Shown one piece after another: positions 1 to 5,220 of a stretch of 5,220 bases of DNA (its first letter is position 1; each line of letters starts with the position of its first letter). Below the pieces are notes generated by a model that was not told where the DNA came from, ran no database searches, and worked only from the letters and a program-made list of their open reading frames with translations. Origin of the DNA: JBHELT01 sp046262935 (GTDB lineage Bacteria; Actinomycetota; CADDZG01; JAHWKV01). The translations under genes were made by a program, and so were the position numbers. The stretch lies in NCBI GenBank assembly GCA_046262935.1, contig JBHELT010000040.1, forward strand, positions 1 through 5,220, read 5' to 3'.

Positions 1-1
1 C

Positions 2-3000
2 TCTGCGGACGACGCGCTCTATCTCGGTGACGACAAGCCGTTCGACTATGCGGTCATCACCCGGCAGTACAACATGGGAGGCACGGTAAATGCGGCGTTC
101 AGCTACTGGAACGGAAGCGCGTGGGCGCCTCTTTCAACAACCCGAAACGAGTTCGGTCACGCCGATGGTGATGCTTCATTTTCTCCGCCATCCGATTGGG
201 CAGCCTCGGGTCCTACGGCATGGCCCGCAGGGCCTACCGATGCATCATTGGCGTCAGCACCTGCTTATTGGCTGAAAGTGACTGCTGCAGCCGGTGCTCC
301 AACCTCGATCTTGGTTGGAAGGGTGAGCGGGATCAAGAACTTGACCTCTCCGGCGACGCCGGCTTTCTTCGACCCAGCCTACGATCCTTTGAGCTGGTCC
401 GACATGAACCCGTCGGCCCTCAATGTTGTTCTGAGCAAGTACGATTCGGTTCCGCCGCAAACAGGCTTCGTCGATGCCTTGCCTAACCCGTTCACTCCGA
501 ACGCCGATGGATCGAGGGACTCCACATACATCCAGGGTCACTTCAAGGAAGATCTCCGTCTCACCGCAGAAGTACGTTCTTTGACCGGCACGTTATTGAC
601 TCAGCAGATCGGCTCAGGCCCGGATCTCAGCATTTCCTGGGACGGAAAACTTAATGGGACTACTCAGTTGCCAGGGGAATACGAAACGCGCTTCAACCTG
701 GTAGATGACGCAGGCAACACGGCAAGCCAATCCACGTGGGTGATATCTGGTCCCGGCCCTTGGGTGACAGGATCCGACAAGTCGATCTACCAGATCGGCG
801 AGAGGCTCGTTCTGTCGGGAAGCAATCTAGGGGCGGGTGTCGGAGAGCATCAGATGAGTCTCGACGGCCAACCAATGGTGCTTGAGTCTTGGTCGCCGAC
901 ATCGATCGTGGGATTCGTTCCACCAGATATATCACCGGGCCCGCATTCCCTAGGGATCTGGGAGGCAGGAGTCTCATCCAATTCCGTGACGGTCACGGTC
1001 TCCAACTCGGTCACGCCAAAGACAGGTGAGCAGATTATTCCAGGGCGAGTCGCATTCAAGATGAAACCGGGCGAGGCAGCAACTTCCGTCGATCCGTCCG
1101 CTGTAGCCCTGTTCGGCCCTAGTGCGACCGGAGACCTTTCACGCTGGTTCGAGGTCACCAAAACCGCGGGCACCGAGGCAACTTGGATATCAACCTTCTC
1201 TGCAGATTCCAGAGTTGAGTGGGCTGAATTCGAAGGAACAGTTATGCCTGCGGCCACTTATCCCCACGATCCGATGTTCCAACAGCAGTGGGGGCTGGAG
1301 CAGGCAGAGCGCGCGCCCGATATCAACGCACCCCAGGCATGGGATATCTCGAAGGTCGGCGGTAGCGTGTCCATCGCCTTCATCGATTCCGGGATCGGTG
1401 CCCATCCGGACCTCGACGCCAATAATGCGGCGCGAAACGGTAGTTCCCTTCCTGGTCGTGATTACACCAGCACAGGGCTCAGCACAGATGGCTGCATTGG
1501 CACCGACATCGGGGCCCACGGCACCGCGGTCGCAGGGGCAGCTGCAGCCGTGACCGACAACAACCTCGGGATAGCGGGCGTCGGCTGGAACACCATAGCC
1601 CGCCCTTACAAGGTCTTCGGTTCGAGTTCAGGCCATTGCGTATGGATCGCAACATCCGCCTTGGCCTCAGTGATCGCAGATGCTGGGCGAGACGGCAATA
1701 AGGTGATCGACATCAGCGCAGCAAGATACTCAACCTCCGCATTGAGGGCTGAGCAGGATGCGATCGCTGCTGTTGAAGGCAGTGGTTCTTTGGTGGTCGC
1801 CGCAGCGGGAAATACCAACAACCAGGATCCGGCCTACCCAGCTGCGTACGTGCCGGTACTTTCAGTTGGGGCGCTCAACGCCGATGCGAGCAGATGGAAT
1901 CCCTCGTCAACGGTCGGATCCAACTATGGAAGCTCGGTTGATGTCTATGCTCCGGGTGCCTCTGTCACTACGACCGTGATCTCGACGGCAGGCTCCCCGA
2001 GCTACGCGAGCTATGACGGAACCTCGATGGCTTCGTCTTTCGCGGCTGGGGCGGCGGCATTGGTGATGGCTCTACCTGAGCACCCAACGGCAACATCGAC
2101 GTACTCGGCCCTAGTACAAACAGCGGCACCGGCAGGTAGCAATTCGTGGCCCATGCTGAACGCGCATTGGGCTCTTTTCAACACGCATCCGGTCAACGTG
2201 GGAGCCGGTAGGTTCTTTACGCTAAAGGAGGATGGCTCGGTTTGGTTCATCGACCTGAACGCCAATGTACGCCAAGTGCTGGATCTCGGCATCCTGGCCT
2301 CGTGGGGAGAAAGTAAAGTCAGCCTGCTCATCCTCGATCGAGCCCAATTCGCCAATTTCATTGTGGACAGGGATCGTCCGATCGGCTTTCGTCCTGGAAG
2401 CCTCGCCGATCCATCGCCGCTGTTAACCGCACCGGGAACAGCCGTCACTGACAACCCATTCCTCATTTCGAACGACGCTCAGCTTGTAGGAGACAACACC
2501 GACCAACGATGGACCTCCGGCAAGCCATGGCAGGTCACAACTTGCACGGCTCAGTTGGGCTACAAATTGAATCGAGTGAGGTTGATCGATCCGATGGTTT
2601 GGTCGAGGATCTACCACGTCACAGGACAATGGACCGACTGCACCAAGCATCCCGATGGGACCATCATCCCTACCCAAGTCGCGCCGAATACGACCCCGGG
2701 TGCTGTCTATTTGTTGGAAGCGGGAAAACCGCGCGTGTTCGAAGGGACGAACTGGGCCGAGGTCAAAGAGATCGAGACGGTTTTCCGTTCCTGGGGGGTG
2801 GGAGAGTACACGACCTACCGGATAGACCCTACCTGTAGTCCGCCGCTCATGAACGAGTGCTACCACGCTGACAACGACATCGTCATCGGTGGGCCCATCA
2901 GTGCTTCAGAAGTCGCTCTTCCGCACGATAACTGGCTCCTAGGGATGCGCCCCGGCATACCCGGCCGGTTCTATGATTCGACGATCGGGCAAGATGCCTA

Positions 3001-3163
3001 CATCATCGCCAGGCCCACCGAAATCGGTGATTTCGCATTCGGTCCCCAACAAAGAATCCGCGAAACCGGCCTTGGTTGTTATGCCTACAACGTTCCACTG
3101 CCCGAATTACGAGTCCCGATGACCGTAGTGAATGCGGCTTTCAGCGGGTGGATGGAATGTTGA
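2..3163 (+). CDS. Multidomain secreted subtilisin-like (S8) serine protease, 5' end missing
   Basis: The frame is open from the left edge, so the start codon and signal peptide are missing. Residues are counted from the codon at base 2; 1053 are visible. Order: a beta-rich module with YWNGSAW (about 1-120), a FlgD-like Ig domain with NPFTPNADG (about 158-250), an IPT/TIG domain (about 252-333), an S8-type propeptide opening IPGRVAFKMKPG and ending near the QQWGL junction (about 342-430), then the peptidase domain (about 440-730). The catalytic set is intact: Asp462 in FIDSGIG, His506 in AHGTAVAG, oxyanion Asn604 in AAAGN, Ser675 in DGTSMAS. The family hydrolyses peptide bonds, usually outside the cell. 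Residues 734-1053 form diverged repeats with six cysteines; two more (Cys498, Cys546) lie in the peptidase domain. No LPXTG-type sorting motif or C-terminal membrane segment is seen, so release or non-covalent attachment is inferred. Substrate unknown. The S8 assignment is secure; the N-terminal module names are by motif only. Confidence 0.93.
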   Translation, partial: SADDALYLGDDKPFDYAVITRQYNMGGTVNAAFSYWNGSAWAPLSTTRNEFGHADGDASFSPPSDWAASGPTAWPAGPTDASLASAPAYWLKVTAAAGAPTSILVGRVSGIKNLTSPATPAFFDPAYDPLSWSDMNPSALNVVLSKYDSVPPQTGFVDALPNPFTPNADGSRDSTYIQGHFKEDLRLTAEVRSLTGTLLTQQIGSGPDLSISWDGKLNGTTQLPGEYETRFNLVDDAGNTASQSTWVISGPGPWVTGSDKSIYQIGERLVLSGSNLGAGVGEHQMSLDGQPMVLESWSPTSIVGFVPPDISPGPHSLGIWEAGVSSNSVTVTVSNSVTPKTGEQIIPGRVAFKMKPGEAATSVDPSAVALFGPSATGDLSRWFEVTKTAGTEATWISTFSADSRVEWAEFEGTVMPAATYPHDPMFQQQWGLEQAERAPDINAPQAWDISKVGGSVSIAFIDSGIGAHPDLDANNAARNGSSLPGRDYTSTGLSTDGCIGTDIGAHGTAVAGAAAAVTDNNLGIAGVGWNTIARPYKVFGSSSGHCVWIATSALASVIADAGRDGNKVIDISAARYSTSALRAEQDAIAAVEGSGSLVVAAAGNTNNQDPAYPAAYVPVLSVGALNADASRWNPSSTVGSNYGSSVDVYAPGASVTTTVISTAGSPSYASYDGTSMASSFAAGAAALVMALPEHPTATSTYSALVQTAAPAGSNSWPMLNAHWALFNTHPVNVGAGRFFTLKEDGSVWFIDLNANVRQVLDLGILASWGESKVSLLILDRAQFANFIVDRDRPIGFRPGSLADPSPLLTAPGTAVTDNPFLISNDAQLVGDNTDQRWTSGKPWQVTTCTAQLGYKLNRVRLIDPMVWSRIYHVTGQWTDCTKHPDGTIIPTQVAPNTTPGAVYLLEAGKPRVFEGTNWAEVKEIETVFRSWGVGEYTTYRIDPTCSPPLMNECYHADNDIVIGGPISASEVALPHDNWLLGMRPGIPGRFYDSTIGQDAYIIARPTEIGDFAFGPQQRIRETGLGCYAYNVPLPELRVPMTVVNAAFSGWMEC
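2234..3130 (+). repeat. Diverged protein-level repeats in the protease C-terminal region
   Basis: Residues 745-771 (GSVWFIDLNANVRQVL... ending LASWGES) and 900-934 (GAVYLLEAGKPRVFEG... ending FRSWGVG) share a pattern: Gly-x-Val-aromatic-hydrophobic, a turn, a basic residue, then an Ser-Trp-Gly end. A third, weaker copy seems to start at NPFLISNDAQLV (residue 818) and includes LGYKLNRVRLIDP. A possible fourth starts at DAYIIARP near residue 999. Similar 'VYLIENGKKR...FxSWGY' units occur in actinobacterial and Chloroflexi surface proteins, to my recollection. DNA-level identity is low, so these are old duplications. A role in substrate or cell-wall binding is a guess. Confidence 0.45.
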
Positions 3164-3197
3164 TCCCTACGCACTCAAGCGTATTTCGGATGGCGCC

Positions 3198-3204
3198 GAG
3201 AGGA
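3198..3204 (+). promoter_or_regulatory. Ribosome binding site of the beta-propeller gene
   Basis: GAGAGGA lies 6 bases upstream of the ATG at 3211. It is the best Shine-Dalgarno match near any candidate start in this frame (ATGs at 3076, 3157, 3190, 3211, 3235). It decides the start, which also gives a signal peptide with a normal-length N-terminal region. Confidence 0.7.
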
Positions 3205-3210
3205 AATTTC

Positions 3211-4644
3211 ATGGGAGCGTCGAATCCTAAGCCAATGGAAGGAAAGACTAAATCCTGTCGATCTGGGATCCGTACTGCCTTTCTTATTCTCCGCGTCTTC
3301 CCAAGTTTGGTATTGAGTGCGCTCATGGTGTTGACGGCCTTCCCCGCCCTTGCGGATCCCGGCACCGTGACAACTGTTGATACAGGACCACACCCCGGAG
3401 GGATCGCCATTAATCCTGTCACCAAGCTTGCCTACGTCATCGAAGACAGCAGCACGGGCCGCGGTGGAGAGGTTCTAGTCATCGATATGGCCTACCCGAG
3501 ATCTGTGGCGACGATCCAGATCGCTGCCGACCCTGCTGACGTTGCTGTCAATTCCTACACGAACAAGATCTATGTCAGTCATCACTCCTTTTACAGCGGA
3601 TCCCCACCCCCCGGCCTCGTCACCGTAATCGATGGGCTCTCGAATTCGGTGCTAAGAACCGTTAGCGTTGGTACGGACCCAATGGCTCTTGCGCTTGATG
3701 AAGGTACCAACAGGATATTCACTGCCAATCATGATCGTAGTTCTAGGAGTGTCACTGTGATCGACGGAAGCACCGATTCGGTGATTTCCACACTTGCTCC
3801 CCTGCCCGGCCAGAATCCCTATCCGTACGACATCGTTGTAGACCAATCGACAGACAAGGTCTACGTTTCTGCGGGCCTACCCGACGGGATCAGCATCATC
3901 GATGCTAAGACCGCCTCTGTCATCGGCTGGATGGACGGCCCCCCAGCCGACTTAATTCTCGCGGTCGACTCTTCGAGAGGTGTTCTTTACGGAGCCGAGG
4001 ACCACGCTTTCAAGCTTCACCGTTTCGACCTGACATCCCAATCGCTCACAACCACTCTGACGACAAAAGGGCGCTTTGACGCTATCGCGACCAACCCGAA
4101 TACCGGAAGGGTCTACGCCACCATATGGCCTGACTACGAAGACCCTGACCGTTCGGCGTATCTTCTAGGAGTGGATGAAGACACAGGTACCCTGGCGACG
4201 AAAACGTCGATTCGCGAAGACTTTCTCATCACAGGCATGGCTAGCTACTCTCCGACGTATCGTCTCCTCCTAGTGAGTAACCTGGCTCAGCGTGTCGTGG
4301 TGATGACTGAGGATGCTGTCCCTCCGATATCTACTCTCAATGCCTCCAGTCCCGCCATGCTGCACCCAGGACAGACGATCTCCGGAACTGTCACAGACGA
4401 TTTCTCCGGAGTTAGCAGCGTCGCAGTCTCGTTCACTTCGCACACAGGCACGACGACCAAAGATGCAACCGTTAGTTGCATCGCCCCCACCCGCCTCTCG
4501 TGCACATGGCAAACGACCGTTCCAACTGTTCAGGGTGGCTACGTCATCCAGATCCAATCAACTGACAGAGCAGGAAGTGTTGAACCACTCGGTCCACAGC
4601 CTCAAGGCCGGGCCGGCCCATACGTGATAGCGACGATTCTCTAG
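3211..4644 (+). CDS. Secreted YVTN-type seven-bladed beta-propeller protein with C-terminal Ig-like domain
   Basis: Starting at 3211 gives 477 residues. Residues 1-48 form a signal peptide: basic N-region (Lys7, Lys12, Lys14, Arg17, Arg21), hydrophobic core, and an Ala-x-Ala site at FPALA before Asp49, so the protein is exported. Residues about 50-369 contain seven repeats of roughly 40-48 residues, each with an 'xDPxxxAVNxxTNxIYV...VxVIDxxTxS' pattern, as in YVTN/NHL-like propellers (examples: INPVTKLAYV, VNSYTNKIYVS, LDEGTNRIFTA, VDQSTDKVYVS, TNPNTGRVYAT). Such propellers usually act as binding scaffolds; no enzyme motif is visible. From residue 370 an Ig-like domain follows (HPGQTISGTVTDDFSGVSSV) with Cys423 and Cys431 close enough to bond. 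It starts 47 bases after the protease stop, so shared transcription is likely. An earlier in-frame ATG at 3157 would overlap the protease stop (ATGTTGA) but has a poorer ribosome site. Ligand unknown. Confidence 0.88.
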   Translation: MGASNPKPMEGKTKSCRSGIRTAFLILRVFPSLVLSALMVLTAFPALADPGTVTTVDTGPHPGGIAINPVTKLAYVIEDSSTGRGGEVLVIDMAYPRSVATIQIAADPADVAVNSYTNKIYVSHHSFYSGSPPPGLVTVIDGLSNSVLRTVSVGTDPMALALDEGTNRIFTANHDRSSRSVTVIDGSTDSVISTLAPLPGQNPYPYDIVVDQSTDKVYVSAGLPDGISIIDAKTASVIGWMDGPPADLILAVDSSRGVLYGAEDHAFKLHRFDLTSQSLTTTLTTKGRFDAIATNPNTGRVYATIWPDYEDPDRSAYLLGVDEDTGTLATKTSIREDFLITGMASYSPTYRLLLVSNLAQRVVVMTEDAVPPISTLNASSPAMLHPGQTISGTVTDDFSGVSSVAVSFTSHTGTTTKDATVSCIAPTRLSCTWQTTVPTVQGGYVIQIQSTDRAGSVEPLGPQPQGRAGPYVIATIL

Positions 4645-4722
4645 CCCTGGCAACTAGAGGCCCAGCAGTTTCGTCAAGTCTCGGATCTCGCCGAGGTTCG
4701 AATACTGTCCATCTAGGCCCAC
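4645..4722 (+). other. Short intergenic spacer without a clear terminator
   Basis: This spacer separates the propeller gene from the toxin-antitoxin promoter. The only hairpin seen is CTCGG (4680-4684) with CCGAG (4691-4695), a 5-base-pair stem with a 6-base loop and no T-run after it, so it is not a convincing intrinsic terminator. Read-through into the toxin-antitoxin genes or a Rho-type stop are both possible. Confidence 0.4.
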
Positions 4723-4752
4723 TTGACAAATGTGTACCTTTAAACGTACATT
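4723..4752 (+). promoter_or_regulatory. Promoter of the toxin-antitoxin operon
   Basis: A perfect -35 hexamer TTGACA (4723-4728) is followed after 18 bases by TACATT (4747-4752), which matches the TATAAT consensus at 4 of 6 positions. Transcription would begin about 7 bases further on, at or within a base or two of the ATG at 4759, giving a leaderless mRNA. This agrees with the lack of a convincing Shine-Dalgarno sequence before that ATG. The start point is inferred from spacing. Confidence 0.6.
4733..4750 (+). promoter_or_regulatory. Palindromic operator, probable antitoxin autoregulation site
   Basis: TGTACCTTTAAACGTACA is an 18-base inverted repeat with one mismatched pair (C4738 against C4745) around a TTTAAA centre. 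It is also two near-copies of the hexamer TGTACA (TGTACC at 4733, CGTACA at 4745) whose starts are 12 bases apart. YefM-YoeB operators are known for paired TGTACA cores at about this spacing. It lies between -35 and -10 and overlaps the -10, so bound protein would block RNA polymerase. Confidence 0.6.
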
Positions 4753-4758
4753 GTGGGT

Positions 4759-5037
4759 ATGGCAAAAACGGTTCCTGTCAAACAGTTGCGCGCGGATCTA
4801 GCGGGCTTCCTAGATCAAGTGGCCGATCGGCGAGAACATGTCATCGTCACTCGTAACGGGCGTCCTGCGGCTGCCATAGTCCCAATCGACGAATACGACG
4901 CGCTCGAGGAGACGGCCGAGATCTTGAGCGATGATGCGACGCTGATGGCGATCGAACGCGGGCGTGCCGATATCAAGGCAAAGAAAACAGTAAAGCTCGA
5001 GGAGTTGCGTAAAGAAATCAAACGTGGCCGCAAGTAA
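4759..5037 (+). CDS. Phd/YefM-family antitoxin
   Basis: The 92-residue product matches the family in length and layout. Residues about 1-55 form the DNA-binding and dimerisation domain: the VPVKQLRADLAGFLDQV helix, the VIVTRNGRPAAAIVP strands, and the IDEYDALEETAEIL helix. Residues about 56-92 are charged and end in the basic tail KRGRK; this part is expected to be flexible and to wrap the toxin. The antitoxin neutralises the partner toxin in the cytoplasm and represses its own promoter, here probably through the palindrome at 4733-4750. The ATG at 4759 is preferred over an in-frame GTG at 4753 because MAKTVPVKQ is the usual family opening and the predicted transcript starts there. The toxin gene follows after 5 bases. 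The family is clear; whether the pair is closer to YefM-YoeB or RelBE is not settled. Confidence 0.92.
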   Translation: MAKTVPVKQLRADLAGFLDQVADRREHVIVTRNGRPAAAIVPIDEYDALEETAEILSDDATLMAIERGRADIKAKKTVKLEELRKEIKRGRK

Positions 5038-5042
5038 CCACA

Positions 5043-5220
5043 ATGGCGCGGGTCATCCTTGCAAGATCCGCTCGGATTTCGCTTCTTTCTTTTGGTGATC
5101 GACTCCAAGACGCCATTGTTGATGTTTTGTCTGCTCTGGAATATGAACCTGAGCTTGGGCACGAGCTACGCGGGCGCTTGAAAGGGCTTCGGTCGATCCG
5201 CGTTGGTGCATATCGAATAA
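5043..5220 (+). CDS. RelE/ParE-superfamily toxin, 3' end beyond the window
   Basis: Fifty-nine codons are visible before the right edge, roughly two thirds of a typical 85-95 residue toxin. The N-terminal part fits the two-helix hairpin (residues about 8-34). EYEPELGHELRGRLKG leads into LRSIRVGAYRI (49-59), the hallmark central strands of RelE-type toxins, with basic residues Arg43, Arg45, Lys47, Arg50, Arg53 and Arg58. RelE members cleave mRNA on the ribosome, while ParE members poison DNA gyrase; basic residues on these strands and the active-site C-terminus favour RelE, but the C-terminus is not visible. Its ATG has no good Shine-Dalgarno sequence, so translation probably depends on coupling to the antitoxin stop 5 bases upstream, which would keep toxin output below antitoxin. 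The truncation is due to the window edge, not a visible mutation. Confidence 0.88.
   Translation, partial: MARVILARSARISLLSFGDRLQDAIVDVLSALEYEPELGHELRGRLKGLRSIRVGAYRI

Noticed and set aside
254..1257. Several minus-strand open frames of 94-135 codons inside the protease gene.
   Set aside because: They are overlaps of a confidently identified long coding frame in GC-rich DNA and show no domain or signal features.
3076..3210. Longer N-terminus for the propeller protein from the ATG at 3076.
   Set aside because: It would overlap the protease gene by 88 bases, put about 45 extra residues before an already complete signal peptide, and ignore the strong ribosome site before 3211.
4610..4619. GGGCCGGCCC perfect palindrome near the end of the propeller gene.
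   Set aside because: It has no loop, lies inside coding sequence, and is expected by chance in GC-rich DNA.
4680..4695. CTCGG/CCGAG hairpin as an intrinsic terminator after the propeller gene.
   Set aside because: The stem is only 5 base pairs and no T-run follows it.
4654..4721. Near-direct repeat CTAGAGGCCCA (4654-4664) and CTAGGCCCA (4713-4721), as a possible insertion footprint or attachment site.
   Set aside because: The copies are short and imperfect and nothing mobile lies between them.
4654..4722. A minus-strand frame reading GLDGQYSNLGEIRDLTKLLGL before a stop, which looks protein-like and could be a gene remnant.
   Set aside because: It is only about 20 codons, has no convincing start or ribosome site, and its upstream extension runs through the toxin-antitoxin promoter. 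Chance cannot be excluded; a BLASTP hit of this peptide to the C-terminus of a known family would revive it.
4815..5162. Minus-strand open frame of 115 codons across the toxin-antitoxin genes.
   Set aside because: It is antisense to two clearly recognised genes and its translation shows no family motif.

Overview
The window shows the end of a gene for a very large secreted protein, a second complete gene for a secreted protein, and the start of a chromosomal toxin-antitoxin module, all on the + strand. Base composition is moderately GC-rich (judged by eye). The extracellular domains, the RelE-like toxin style and a probable leaderless promoter fit an actinobacterium or a similar high-GC Gram-positive-type environmental lineage. 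This taxonomic guess is an inference and is weak. No rRNA, tRNA, CRISPR array, transposase or phage gene is visible.

Region 1 (2-3163) is the 3' part of one reading frame that is open to the left edge. The 1053 visible residues read as an extracellular multidomain subtilisin-like (S8) serine protease. In order they are a beta-rich module with a YWNGSAW motif, a FlgD-like Ig domain, an IPT/TIG domain, an S8-type propeptide, a complete catalytic domain (Asp462, His506, Asn604, Ser675), and a cysteine-containing C-terminal region built from diverged repeats. The true start and signal peptide lie outside the window.

Region 2 (3211-4644) begins 47 bases later on the same strand with a good Shine-Dalgarno sequence. 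It encodes a 477-residue protein with a signal peptide, seven YVTN/NHL-style propeller blades and a C-terminal Ig-like domain. The tight spacing suggests co-transcription with the protease, so the two products probably act together outside the cell, but no substrate can be named from sequence.

Region 3 (4645-4758) is a short intergenic stretch. It ends in a TTGACA/TACATT promoter whose spacer contains an interrupted palindrome made of two TGTACA-like hexamers. This resembles the operators of YefM-type antitoxins.

Region 4 (4759-5220) is a Phd/YefM-family antitoxin gene followed after 5 bases by a RelE/ParE-superfamily toxin gene, which the right edge cuts after 59 codons. The antitoxin, alone or with the toxin, presumably represses the promoter just upstream. 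This module appears independent of the secreted-protein genes.
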